From Ruminococcaceae bacterium UBA7127 (GTDB lineage Bacteria > Bacillota > Clostridia > Oscillospirales > Acutalibacteraceae): a stretch of 64,000 nucleotides of DNA. Below are positions 16,853-25,953 of this stretch, piece after piece. A model generated the notes under the pieces. That model saw nothing but the letters and a program-made list of their open reading frames with translations. It searched no databases and was not told the DNA's origin. How positions within the stretch are numbered: the first letter of the stretch is position 1; the number at the start of each line of letters is the position of its first letter. The DNA is taken from positions 1 through 64,000 of the forward strand of contig DKXL01000008.1 in assembly GCA_002493005.1 (NCBI GenBank). The letters are read 5' to 3'. Made by a program: the position numbers and the translations under genes.

Positions 16853-17650
16853 ATGAAAAGAAAAAAAAATTTAATCTTGACACTAATAATTATTGTTTTT
16901 TCGCTTGTGATTATAGGTACAGTTGCGTATATTTTTGTTAAAACAATAAATGACAACAATAGCAGAGATAACTATGGGAGTCTTGCCGATTCATACGCCG
17001 CTGATGTTACTGCCCCTTCAACTGAGAGTGTGATAACGGCGCCGTCTGTCAATGCTAAGACAGCAGAAAATCCTATTGATTTTGAAACACTTGCTGAAAA
17101 GAACAGCGATATTTATTCTTGGATTTACATTCCTGATACAAATATTAATTATCCTGTGTGCCAAAGCAGCAGTAACGATAATTTTTATTTAAACCACGAC
17201 ATCAATATGAATTACAGTTATGCAGGTGCAATTTATTCTCAGCACTGTAACAAGACCGATTATTCGGACAGGGTGACTGTTTTGTATGGGCATAATATGG
17301 CAGACGGTTCGATGTTTGCTAACTTGCATAAGTTTAGAGATAAGTCGTTTTTCGACAAGCATAAATATATGTATATTTATACTAAGGACAGAAAGCTTAC
17401 ATATGAAGTAGTATCTGCTTTTGAATATGACAACAGGCACATTATGAATTCTTTTGATTTTTCTAATGACACAGTGTTTGACGAATATCTTGATATGATT
17501 CGCAATCCTCATTCCCTTGCAGCAAACGTCAGAAGTGATATTGATTTGACTGTAGCCGATAAGATACTTACGCTTAGTACCTGTCTTGACAGCGGCGAAG
17601 GAAGATATCTTGTTCAGGGGGTGTTGGTAAAAGATGAGCAGACAAAATGA
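16853..17650 (+). CDS. srtB: Class B sortase
   Basis: A membrane-anchored cysteine transpeptidase that cleaves a sorting motif between Thr and Gly and links the protein to peptidoglycan. The N-terminal anchor spans residues 8-29, a Ser/Thr linker follows, and the catalytic domain covers about 75-258. The triad is H147 (YGHNM), C244 (TLSTC) and R251 (GEGRYL). The class B features are the NSDIYSWIYIPDTNINYPVCQS opening and the long helix before the catalytic cysteine. The likely client is the SPQTG protein encoded immediately upstream. The coding region overlaps the next gene by 17 bases, so the two are translationally coupled. Confidence 0.93.
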   Translation: MKRKKNLILTLIIIVFSLVIIGTVAYIFVKTINDNNSRDNYGSLADSYAADVTAPSTESVITAPSVNAKTAENPIDFETLAEKNSDIYSWIYIPDTNINYPVCQSSSNDNFYLNHDINMNYSYAGAIYSQHCNKTDYSDRVTVLYGHNMADGSMFANLHKFRDKSFFDKHKYMYIYTKDRKLTYEVVSAFEYDNRHIMNSFDFSNDTVFDEYLDMIRNPHSLAANVRSDIDLTVADKILTLSTCLDSGEGRYLVQGVLVKDEQTK

Positions 17651-18947
17651 AAATAATGTCGGAGGGAACAGCGGCAACGAGTTGTTTTCTGATTCATCAT
17701 ATAAAAAAGGAATTGTTGACAAGTCATTGGATAGTGGCGGTAACAAAAATTATATTGATGCGGTAGCTGACGATGTTGAAGATTATTTTTTTACAACCTC
17801 TCGTGTAAAAAAGAAAAAGGTTATTAAAGATATAAGTTATTCTTCTGATGATGATACTATTGTTGTTCGCAGCAATACTACAAATCGTATGCGCAAGCGA
17901 CACAAAAATTCTAAACACAGGCATAAGCACAGGCACAGAAAAATGAAACTATGGAAGAAGATTTTAATTGGTGTGGCGTGTGTTTTTCTGTCGTTGGTTT
18001 TATTGCTGGTGGGCACAGTTTATTTTCTGATTCAGCGTGGCAGCAGTGAATTGTTTAATACAGAGATTTCGGTTTCTGCTCCTACGGGAATAACTGTTCA
18101 GGAAAACGGTAAATATGTTGTTTATAACGGTGATACCTATAAATTTAATGATAAGGTTACTAATATTTTGTGTATGGGTGTTGATAAACGCGAAATTGAC
18201 AGTATGTCTGAAGTTAACGGAACAGGCGGACAGGCAGACGTTATTATTCTTGCGTCGATTGATACTTCTACGGGCAAAATAAAGCTGATTAACATATCTC
18301 GTGAAGCAATGACTGATGTTACGATTTATTCAGCCGGAGGTTCTTATGTCGGCTCAGAAAGGCAGCAGCTTTGTCTTGCATATGCTTACGGTGATGGCAA
18401 AGAGCTTAGCTGTGAAAATACAGTCAGCGCAGTAAAAAAGCTGTTTTACAATATTCCTATCAATACATATTTTGCTATGGATTTGAATGGTATTTCTGCT
18501 ATTAATGACTGTATCGGAGGCGTTGATGTTGTTTCTCCTGAAACTATCGGTGAATTTACAGAAGGTGAGTCTTATCATTTGATGGACGGACAAGCCGAAA
18601 GCTTTGTAAGAAGCAGAGATATGAACAATCTTGAATCAAATAATTTAAGAATGCAGCGTCAACAAGAATATTTGCGCTCGTTTATGGATAAGGTAATTGC
18701 TCAGACAAAAGAAGATATCTCAACTCCTATTGATTTGTATAATGAGTCAGCTCCATATTCGTGCACAAATCTTAGTCCGTCAAAGGTTATGTATCTTGCT
18801 CAGTCGGCTGTTACAAACGGAAGTATGTCGATTGATATGCTTTCAGTGCCCGGCGATGTAAGGATGGGCGAGAAATATGCTGAGTTCATTGTAAACGAAG
18901 ATGCATTCTATGAATTGTTCCTGAGCGTTTTTTATACCAAAGTTTAA
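17634..18947 (+). CDS. LytR-CpsA-Psr (LCP) family glycopolymer transferase, with long cytoplasmic N-terminus
   Basis: LCP proteins attach lipid-linked anionic polymers to peptidoglycan. This one has an unusual charged cytoplasmic region (1-105) ending in a His/Lys/Arg-rich patch (RKRHKNSKHRHKHRHRKMK), one transmembrane helix (about 108-132) and an LCP domain (about 175-370). The domain carries TNILCMGVDKRE, the Asp of GGQADVIILASID, the phosphate-binding Arg of INISREAM and the RSRD motif. Coupling to the sortase gene suggests joint wall assembly. The basic patch could bind phospholipid or nucleic acid; that is speculation. Confidence 0.9.
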   Translation: MSRQNENNVGGNSGNELFSDSSYKKGIVDKSLDSGGNKNYIDAVADDVEDYFFTTSRVKKKKVIKDISYSSDDDTIVVRSNTTNRMRKRHKNSKHRHKHRHRKMKLWKKILIGVACVFLSLVLLLVGTVYFLIQRGSSELFNTEISVSAPTGITVQENGKYVVYNGDTYKFNDKVTNILCMGVDKREIDSMSEVNGTGGQADVIILASIDTSTGKIKLINISREAMTDVTIYSAGGSYVGSERQQLCLAYAYGDGKELSCENTVSAVKKLFYNIPINTYFAMDLNGISAINDCIGGVDVVSPETIGEFTEGESYHLMDGQAESFVRSRDMNNLESNNLRMQRQQEYLRSFMDKVIAQTKEDISTPIDLYNESAPYSCTNLSPSKVMYLAQSAVTNGSMSIDMLSVPGDVRMGEKYAEFIVNEDAFYELFLSVFYTKV

Positions 18948-18968
18948 TGTTCTTGTATTAAATACAAA

Positions 18969-18997
18969 AACAGCCTTCCGAGAAGGAAGGCTGTTTT
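18969..18997. terminator. Bidirectional terminator between two LCP genes
   Basis: Stem AACAGCCTTC / GAAGGCTGTT with a seven-base loop, T6 on the plus side and A5 on the other, placed between converging stops at 18947 and 19008. Confidence 0.88.
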
Positions 18998-19007
18998 TTG
19001 TTGGCTG

Positions 19008-20177
19008 TTATTCTATGTTGTCGGTATTATCGGGAACTGCCACAAGATCCTCAAAAACAAATTTTGCAAATGCCATTCGCTGTGCATTAAGGTCTGAAAT
19101 CTTAATGGTCGATGCGTATGAACCATTAATCAGAGTGTTGTCATCGTAGTACCACAAGCCTGTTTCAGGAATATAATACTGCTCTACATCATAAGTAAGA
19201 TAAGTGAGTGCGTGTGATACAAGCGCTGTAATCTCATCTTTCTTAAGATTGGTGGTGACAAGCGGTCCCACCGAGCTAACGATTGACACTATCTGGCCAA
19301 GGTCGGCATTCCTCATACTGTCAAATATTGTTTCAAGCAATTTTCTTTGTCTGGAAGTTCTGTCCCAGTCGTCACCGTCAAGACCAATCGTGTTGCCGTC
19401 CTCGCCCTTTGAAAGACCTCTGTTACGTGCATACCACAAAGCCTCTTGACCGTTGAGATGAACAACTCCCGGAGGATCGGTAATTGTAGTTGGATTTGAG
19501 GTTTGGTTATTTTTGTACATCTGATAGTTAATGTAATCAATTTCGTCTTGAGTTATCTCTATATCAACACCGCCGAGGGTATCAATAATTTTTTTGAAGC
19601 TGTCAAAGTCAACTACTGCATAACGGTCGATTTTGATGCCGAAATTAGATTCGATTGTCTGAATAGACAGCTTTGCGCCGCCATAGTTGTAAGATGAGTT
19701 AAGCTTATCGTATCCGTGACCGGGAATATAAACATATGTGTCACGCTGGAAGGAAGTAAGCTTGAGTTTCTTATGATTATTATCAATGGTCATCATAATC
19801 ATAGTATCGCTTCTTCCGTGAGTGTCGCCGTGGGAGTTGTCCTCACCAAAAAGCATGATGTTAAGTTCTTTGGGATGCTGGAGCAATTCACCTTCACTGA
19901 TAGAGAGGTTTGTGCCGCTTCCTTCAATATTTGCCGAAGGAGTATTATTGGCTGAGCCTTTGTTGCTCGACGGTGTTGAAAAATCATCAAAGTTCAAAGA
20001 GTTAAGCAAAGAGTAGTAATACAACATTGCACCGCCGCTTAACAAAAAGATAATAGACAGTACCAAGCAGGTGATTCTTTTGGTACGTCCTTTTTTATTG
20101 TAAAATTTTTTCACCTGTTGATTTGAACTTATATCAACAAGATTTTGTTTTCGGGTTTTATTATCGTAATTTGCCAT
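19008..20177 (-). CDS. LytR-CpsA-Psr (LCP) family glycopolymer transferase
   Basis: A 389-residue LCP protein: basic cytoplasmic start, one transmembrane helix (about 34-55), a Ser/Asn-rich spacer and the LCP domain (about 105-330) with LNIMLFGEDNSHGDTHGRSDTMIMMTID, the Arg in LTSFQRDTYVYIPG, GGVDIEITQDEIDYIN and WYARNRGLSKGEDG...DWDRTSRQRKLL. It closely follows the textbook LCP pattern. I chose the ATG at 20177, preceded by GGAGG; an upstream in-frame start has none. It faces the sortase-linked LCP gene across a shared terminator. Confidence 0.93.
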   Translation of the reverse strand: MANYDNKTRKQNLVDISSNQQVKKFYNKKGRTKRITCLVLSIIFLLSGGAMLYYYSLLNSLNFDDFSTPSSNKGSANNTPSANIEGSGTNLSISEGELLQHPKELNIMLFGEDNSHGDTHGRSDTMIMMTIDNNHKKLKLTSFQRDTYVYIPGHGYDKLNSSYNYGGAKLSIQTIESNFGIKIDRYAVVDFDSFKKIIDTLGGVDIEITQDEIDYINYQMYKNNQTSNPTTITDPPGVVHLNGQEALWYARNRGLSKGEDGNTIGLDGDDWDRTSRQRKLLETIFDSMRNADLGQIVSIVSSVGPLVTTNLKKDEITALVSHALTYLTYDVEQYYIPETGLWYYDDNTLINGSYASTIKISDLNAQRMAFAKFVFEDLVAVPDNTDNIE

Positions 20178-20204
20178 ATTATTCCTCCAATGGAAAATGT
20201 GCAT

Positions 20205-20461
20205 AATACTGTGTGCCGTTAAATTAATTTATTCTGACTCTGTCAGACCATAAACGCAGAGTTTGCGGTATAATCAGCCGATGTTCGTCGGTGCATATGT
20301 GCACATACAAAGCGGGAGATACAGCGCAATGGTATAATAACCGAGTCTATTAAAGTATTATACCACAGTATAAAATTTATTAATTCGATTATAGAATTAA
20401 AATACCCTTTGAGTGCAAAATAAATGTATTTTTGATGCAAAACGACAGATGACAACGGCAC
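20205..20461. other. Intergenic stretch rich in inverted repeats
   Basis: No gene is visible. It holds a 10-base inverted repeat TGGTATAATA / TATTATACCA (20330-20339 and 20356-20365, 16-base spacer), a perfect palindrome TATGTGCACATA at about 20295-20306 and a short hairpin CCGATGTTCGTCGG just before it. The outer repeat contains -10-like TATAAT on both strands. It probably carries the promoter of the downstream LCP gene; no convincing -35 was found. Confidence 0.4.
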
Positions 20462-21052
20462 TCAGTCCTGATCGTCCAAAGTAAGATAAAATGATGGCAA
20501 AAATTCCTGCTCAAATACTTTAACCTCAGGAATATTCATCTTATCAAGAGCATTTTTAGTTGACTCTTTAGCTTTTTCAAATTCAGTATTTCCCATTTTA
20601 ATTTCTTCAATGCATTTTATGAGCGCAGAGAGCTTGTCTGCGGCTTTGACAAAAAGTTTTAACTTTTCGTCATCACTTCCGCTGATTTTGATAATCTGCT
20701 CCATTTCTTCTTTAAAGTCATCGGGCAGCATAGAAGTCAGCTTGTTTGCAGCCTGAGTCTCAATATCCTTGTATGCATTTTTTATATCGGGATTAAAATA
20801 TTTTATAGGTGTGGGCATATCGCCTGTGATAATTTCGGTTGCATCGTGATAGATTGCAAGCAGTGCCGCACGCTCGCCGTTTAGGTTGCCGCCGAACCGT
20901 TTGTTGTGAATGAGTACAAGGCAGTGGGCAATCATTGCAACCTGCAAGCTGTGCTCGCTCAGATTTTCGTATCGTGTGTTGTTCATAAGTCCCCAGCGGT
21001 TTATATATTTCATTCTGGAGAGCATTGCATAAAAGTGAGATTGTTGTGCCAT
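20462..21052 (-). CDS. HD-domain 5'-deoxynucleotidase, YfbR-like
   Basis: A metal-dependent phosphohydrolase that dephosphorylates deoxynucleoside 5'-monophosphates. The 196-residue sequence carries the YfbR pattern: RWGLMNNTRYENLSEHSLQVAMIAH (first metal His), AIYHDATEIITGDMPTPIKYFNP (HD pair at 69-70, plus the TGDMPTP substrate loop) and a later Asp in VKAADKLSALIKC. It is divergent from the YfhO gene. Confidence 0.92.
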   Translation of the reverse strand: MAQQSHFYAMLSRMKYINRWGLMNNTRYENLSEHSLQVAMIAHCLVLIHNKRFGGNLNGERAALLAIYHDATEIITGDMPTPIKYFNPDIKNAYKDIETQAANKLTSMLPDDFKEEMEQIIKISGSDDEKLKLFVKAADKLSALIKCIEEIKMGNTEFEKAKESTKNALDKMNIPEVKVFEQEFLPSFYLTLDDQD

Positions 21053-21188
21053 ATTGTTAAGCTCCTGTTTTTTTACAAAAATTAGTGCATTTTGTCTTTA
21101 TATATGCTATAATAAATATTATACTATTTTTTGCTGAAAGTAAAGCAAAATAAGACTTAATGCTGATATGCAGTTATCGGGGGAAGTA

Positions 21189-23651
21189 ATGTCAGGCAAA
21201 CTTTTGAAAGTATATTCAAAGCAGCGTCTTTGTGCTTTGAATGTTTTTTTAATATCACTAATTACTGCGGCAGTTCTTTTTGTGCCGTTTATTATAATCA
21301 ACGGCGGAATTTTCTATTACTACGGTGATTTTAATGTTCAGGAAATTCCGTTTTATCAGATGGCTCATGACGCTGTTCGCAGCGGTCAGACGGGGTGGAT
21401 GCACATTACGGATTTGGGAACCGACTTTTTGTCAAGCTATAGCTTTTACCTTTTGGGCAGTCCGTTTTTTTGGCTGACAATTCCGTTTCCGAGTTCGTTT
21501 GTGCCGTATCTCATGGGGCCGTTGCTTATTCTGAAATTTGCCTGTGCGGCTCTTGCGGCATATTTGTATCTTAAACGATATGTCCGCAACAAAAACTATG
21601 CGCTGATTGGCGGATTGTTGTATGCCTTTTCGGGGTTTTCAATTTATAATGTGTTTTTCTTTCACTTTCACGAGCCTATGATAATGTTTCCGTTGCTTCT
21701 TGCGGCACTGGACGCATTTATCTATGACAAAAAACGTGCAGTGTTTGCGATTGCAGTATTTTCTGCGTGCATAGTGAATTATTATTTTTTTGTAGGTCAG
21801 GTTTTATTTGTGATAATGTATTTTTTGGTTATCACGTTGTCCAAAACCTATAAGTTCAAAATAGGAGAATTTTTGCTGCTTGCGGCGGAGGTTATAATCG
21901 GATTCCTTGCAACGGCATTTGTGCTTTTGCCGTCGGTTTTGGGGCTTATGGGCAATCCAAGGCTCAGCGAACTGCCAAACGGATGGGAGGCGCTTGTATA
22001 TGAGCGCTCGCAACGGTACTTTTTGATTGTACTGAGCTTTTTGTTCCCTGCTGATATGCCGGCGTTTCCGGTGTTTACACCTGAATCTAACTGCAAGTGG
22101 GCGTCAGTGGCGGGATGGTTGCCGTTGTTTGGAATGACAGGAGTAATTGCATTCTTACAACTAAACGGCAAAAACTGGATAAAAAGGATGATTTTACTGC
22201 TTGGCTTGTTTGCATTTGTTCCGGTTTTAAACAGTATGTTTCAGATGTTCAACAGTTCAATATTCTACGCACGTTGGTACTATATGATTGTGTTGATATT
22301 TGTGCTTGCCACCGTTAAAGCGGTCGAGAACAGAGGAACCGACTGGAACAGAGCAATTTGCTGGTCGGCAGGAATAACATTCGGAATTGCGCTTTTGATT
22401 GGATTTATGCCAAACACTACCACAGATGATAAAGGTGCAGAAAAATTTATAATCGGCGTACAGGCAACATTCGACAGATATTGGATATATGTGTTAATGG
22501 CAATGATGAGCCTGCTTGCATTTGTGCTGATTCTCAAAAAATTCAGGCAAAGTCCAAGGCGGTTTGCAACAATGTCAGTGGTTGGAATTTTATCAGTTAC
22601 GCTTGTGTCGTCGGCATTTATTATTGCAACAGGCGTATTATCAAGTTCATCAACAGATGCAATCAAAAAAGATATTATCAATAATCGTGAGGGTATTACC
22701 ATAAAAGATATTGATAATGTGCGCAGTGACTTTTATGAATGTGTTGACAACACTGCTATGTTTTGGCAGATACAGAGCATTAACTGCTTCCAAAGCTCTG
22801 TTTCAACATCAATTATGCAATTTTATGATGCGCTTGACATTACCCGTAACGTCGCTTCGCGCCCCGGCACAGACGCATATGGACTCCGTCCGTTTTTAAG
22901 CTGCAAATATCTTTTTGATTACAGAGCTGACGGCAAGGCAGGCAGCGAAAACTCGTTTATTAACGAGGATGGCGACACTAAAATGCTCGGCTGGAGTTAT
23001 CTTAGAACCGAAAATGGTTTTGATATTTATGAAAACGAAAATTATATTCCTATGGGATTTACCTTTAACAGCTTTGTTACCGAGGAGGAATTTGAACGCA
23101 TTGACAGCGTAAACCGAACCGAGGCGGTGCTCTACACTATGGTACTGTCAAAGGAACAGATGAAAAAGTATTCATCAATCACGGGCTACAGTGATGAGAA
23201 ATACAAAATGTTGTATGGCAAGAATCCTGAATATTTTGACAGTGTGGTTGATAATTACAGATATACGCCGCAAAATGTTACAGCGGCTTGCAGTGCAAGG
23301 GCTGCTTCAAGCTGTTCTGAGTTTAAATACACTGATACCGGATTTTACGCCAAATTTGACAACAAAGGAGAAGAAAACCTATTGTTCTTTACAGTTCCGT
23401 ACAGCGATGGTTTCAACGCAACCGTCAACGGTAAGAAGGTTGATGTTGAAAGAGCAAGCTATGGATTTATGGCTGTAAAAGTTCCTGCAAACACAGAATG
23501 TGATATTGTGTTTAGCTATGAAACTCCGGGCTGGAATACAGGTTTAAAAATCAGCCTTGCGGCACTGGTTATGTTTATAATTTATATTGCAGTTGTGTTG
23601 ATAATCAAAGAAAAAACAAAAAAGAAAATACAGAGTTATGATTTGTTTTAA
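21189..23651 (+). CDS. YfhO-family polytopic membrane protein
   Basis: An 820-residue protein with about 12 transmembrane segments in the first two thirds, then a large extracytoplasmic region (about 490-790) and a final membrane helix before a basic tail. The opening QEIPFYQMAHDAVRSGQTGWMHITDLGTDFLSSYSFY and the YENENYIPMGFTFNS / PYSDGFNATVNGKKVDVERASYGFMAVKVP segments are typical of YfhO, a GT-C-like fold. In Bacillus and Listeria relatives it is needed to glycosylate lipoteichoic acid, a role I infer only by family. The ATG at 21189 follows GGGGGA. An extended -10 (TGCTATAAT) lies near 21103-21112. Confidence 0.9.
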   Translation: MSGKLLKVYSKQRLCALNVFLISLITAAVLFVPFIIINGGIFYYYGDFNVQEIPFYQMAHDAVRSGQTGWMHITDLGTDFLSSYSFYLLGSPFFWLTIPFPSSFVPYLMGPLLILKFACAALAAYLYLKRYVRNKNYALIGGLLYAFSGFSIYNVFFFHFHEPMIMFPLLLAALDAFIYDKKRAVFAIAVFSACIVNYYFFVGQVLFVIMYFLVITLSKTYKFKIGEFLLLAAEVIIGFLATAFVLLPSVLGLMGNPRLSELPNGWEALVYERSQRYFLIVLSFLFPADMPAFPVFTPESNCKWASVAGWLPLFGMTGVIAFLQLNGKNWIKRMILLLGLFAFVPVLNSMFQMFNSSIFYARWYYMIVLIFVLATVKAVENRGTDWNRAICWSAGITFGIALLIGFMPNTTTDDKGAEKFIIGVQATFDRYWIYVLMAMMSLLAFVLILKKFRQSPRRFATMSVVGILSVTLVSSAFIIATGVLSSSSTDAIKKDIINNREGITIKDIDNVRSDFYECVDNTAMFWQIQSINCFQSSVSTSIMQFYDALDITRNVASRPGTDAYGLRPFLSCKYLFDYRADGKAGSENSFINEDGDTKMLGWSYLRTENGFDIYENENYIPMGFTFNSFVTEEEFERIDSVNRTEAVLYTMVLSKEQMKKYSSITGYSDEKYKMLYGKNPEYFDSVVDNYRYTPQNVTAACSARAASSCSEFKYTDTGFYAKFDNKGEENLLFFTVPYSDGFNATVNGKKVDVERASYGFMAVKVPANTECDIVFSYETPGWNTGLKISLAALVMFIIYIAVVLIIKEKTKKKIQSYDLF

Positions 23652-23706
23652 TAACGAAAATGCTGATTAATTACGGTGAATATCTGATTTATATGCGGAG
23701 GTAAAT

Positions 23707-25080
23707 ATGTTATTCGGAAACAACATTCTTAAATATAAAGATGAGATTTTAAGTGACCTTGATAAATTGCTTGAGTTTGAATCAATAGATTCACAAAGAC
23801 CGGAAGAGTGCAGTGCGGCACTGAATTTTGTGCTGAAAAGGGCAAGTGATTTCGGACTTGCAGGCGAGCTGGTTACTGACAAAAGCGCACATATCACACT
23901 TGGCAGCAACGGCAGACTGTGCGGAGTTCTGACCCACCTTGACGTTGTTCCGGCAGGCGGAAATTGGTCATTTCCGCCGTTTAGACTTACAGAAAAGGAT
24001 AATCGTCTTTACGGCAGGGGAGTTGCTGACGACAAGGGCGCGGCGCTTATCACTCTTTATTGTCTGAGAGCGTTAAAGGAGAACGGCGTTGTCGGAAAAA
24101 ACACTCTGCGTGCAATTTACGGTACGAGTGAAGAGGTCGGAATGGAGGATATGGACGGATATTTTGAAAAAATGCCCGTTCCTGAAATGGCATTTTCACC
24201 CGACAATGAATACGGCATATGCTATGCCGAAAAGGGTATTTTGCAGATTGAAGTCAGTACAAACGGCAATGATGCAACAGTGCTCAGCCAGTTTCATTCA
24301 GGAGATGCTGTAAATGCAGTTCCCGAACTTGCATATGTTATGCTGGACGCGTCAGCGTATGACGAGCAGTTGTTGATGAGGCTTGCCGATGCAAGTGACG
24401 GAAATTTTGAGTTTAATTATACTATTGACGGATTGATGATAATAAGCCGCGGCAAAGCGGCGCACGCCTGTGAGCCTGACAAAGGATACAATGCCGCAGC
24501 GGCATTGGTTGATTTGATTTGTCATGCTTATACTACCGAGGAAACAGGTGCAATCTGTTCGTTTATTGATTATGCTGTCAACAAAGAAACCAACGGCAGA
24601 TCAATCGGGCTCAAGATGAGCGACTCGGTGTCGGGCGCCTTGACGCTTAATCTTGGCAGAGTTAATATTGAAGGTAATACTGCAAAGGCTGCAATCGATA
24701 TTCGATATCCGGTAACAGTAAGAGGAGAGCGGATTATCAGGCAGTTTAAAAGCGTTGCCGAAAACGGAAATCTGAATGTTCGCGTGCTGAATCACGAAAG
24801 ACCGCTTTATGTTGAAAAAGAATCGGAGCTTATCAGCTTGCTTAGTGAGGCATATGAAAGCGTTACGGGTGAACCGGCTGAGCTTTATTCAACAGGGGGC
24901 GGAACTTATGCCAGAATGCTCGGCGGTAAAGGAGTAGCTTTTGGTCCTGCGTTTAAGGGCGACAATGTAAATATGCACAACGCCGACGAAAGTATTGATA
25001 AGGATAATTTCTTTAAGCACGCTCAGATATGTCTTGAGGCTATGTACAGAATGTTTACAGGCTTAACCGATGAAGACTAA
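23707..25080 (+). CDS. M20-family metallodipeptidase (PepV / Sapep type)
   Basis: A cytoplasmic zinc- or manganese-dependent dipeptidase. The 457 residues show the M20 pattern: first metal His in THLDVVPAGGNWSFPPF, the bridging Asp in YGRGVADDKGAALITLY, the general-base Glu pair in YGTSEEVGMEDMDGY and SPDNEYGICYAEKG, and a final metal ligand near YSTGGGTYARML. A dimerisation/lid domain occupies roughly 175-330. The ribosome site GGAGG precedes the ATG. It probably recycles dipeptides; substrate preference cannot be read from sequence. Confidence 0.93.
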   Translation: MLFGNNILKYKDEILSDLDKLLEFESIDSQRPEECSAALNFVLKRASDFGLAGELVTDKSAHITLGSNGRLCGVLTHLDVVPAGGNWSFPPFRLTEKDNRLYGRGVADDKGAALITLYCLRALKENGVVGKNTLRAIYGTSEEVGMEDMDGYFEKMPVPEMAFSPDNEYGICYAEKGILQIEVSTNGNDATVLSQFHSGDAVNAVPELAYVMLDASAYDEQLLMRLADASDGNFEFNYTIDGLMIISRGKAAHACEPDKGYNAAAALVDLICHAYTTEETGAICSFIDYAVNKETNGRSIGLKMSDSVSGALTLNLGRVNIEGNTAKAAIDIRYPVTVRGERIIRQFKSVAENGNLNVRVLNHERPLYVEKESELISLLSEAYESVTGEPAELYSTGGGTYARMLGGKGVAFGPAFKGDNVNMHNADESIDKDNFFKHAQICLEAMYRMFTGLTDED

Positions 25081-25161
25081 ATGATTGGCGTAAAAGATTT
25101 GTGTTCCGTTTATTTAAAAATCAGCAAAATTTATAATTAGCGCAAGAAAAGGGAATGAATA

Positions 25162-25953
25162 ATGAGTACAGAAAAAACTATTAAAAATCAAGCTAAAAAG
25201 CTGCTCACGGGCAACTGGGTTACGGTTATAACGGCAGTTGTGGCTGTCTTGATTGGAGCAATTTTGCTTGAGGGCGTTTCATACATCGTTATGCTTGCCT
25301 TGGATATTTTTGATATCGACACATTTGAGATTGCAGAGGGCGGCACAAGGAAAGCGGTTTTGATTAATTTTGCAATGTATTGCATTATGTTTTTGCTCAG
25401 CCCTGTGATTAACGGTGTGTATAAAATTGTATGTGATATCGCTAAAACAGGCAAAGGTGATATAACCGGGTTAGTTTTTTATTTTAGAAACGGAAGGTAT
25501 TTTAAGACATTATGCGTCAATTTTATCATCTTTGTTGTGTTTATGTTTTTTAGCTCAATATTCAATGTTTACGGCTACGTATCATTAGTTACGGAGTCAA
25601 TATTGAAAAACACCCCTTCGTTTGATATAATAGTAAATATAATACTTGTTATGGCGTGGCTTGTAACTGCGTTGCTGATAACATTGTTTTATATTATCTT
25701 TGTAAATTATTCTATGTTTCTTTATGCATACGACTACAACTGCTCAGTAATAAGATGTACATTTGGTATGTATTTGTTTTCACTGAAAAATTTTGGGGCT
25801 GCATTTAAGCTTGTGATAAGTTTTTTTGGCTGGATTGCACTTTGCTTTTTTGTGGTTCCTGCATTTTACGTTTTGCCATACATTATGACTTCTATGGCGG
25901 TATCGGCAAAATGGCTGTTTGCACTTGATAAGGATTTGGTAAGAATATGTTAG
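25162..25953 (+). CDS. Polytopic membrane protein of unknown function
   Basis: A 263-residue protein with about six hydrophobic segments and no catalytic motif that I recognise. The start TEKTIKNQAKKLLTGNWVTVITAVVAVLIG resembles the DUF975-like group of integral membrane proteins, but I am not sure. It overlaps the next gene by seven bases, so it is coupled to the glycosyltransferase and may act with it in the membrane. Confidence 0.7.
   Translation: MSTEKTIKNQAKKLLTGNWVTVITAVVAVLIGAILLEGVSYIVMLALDIFDIDTFEIAEGGTRKAVLINFAMYCIMFLLSPVINGVYKIVCDIAKTGKGDITGLVFYFRNGRYFKTLCVNFIIFVVFMFFSSIFNVYGYVSLVTESILKNTPSFDIIVNIILVMAWLVTALLITLFYIIFVNYSMFLYAYDYNCSVIRCTFGMYLFSLKNFGAAFKLVISFFGWIALCFFVVPAFYVLPYIMTSMAVSAKWLFALDKDLVRIC

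Noticed and set aside
17189..17746. Minus-strand open frame of 185 codons opposite srtB
   Set aside because: Srt catalytic motifs are all on the plus strand; the reverse frame is a compositional shadow with no ribosome site or family pattern.
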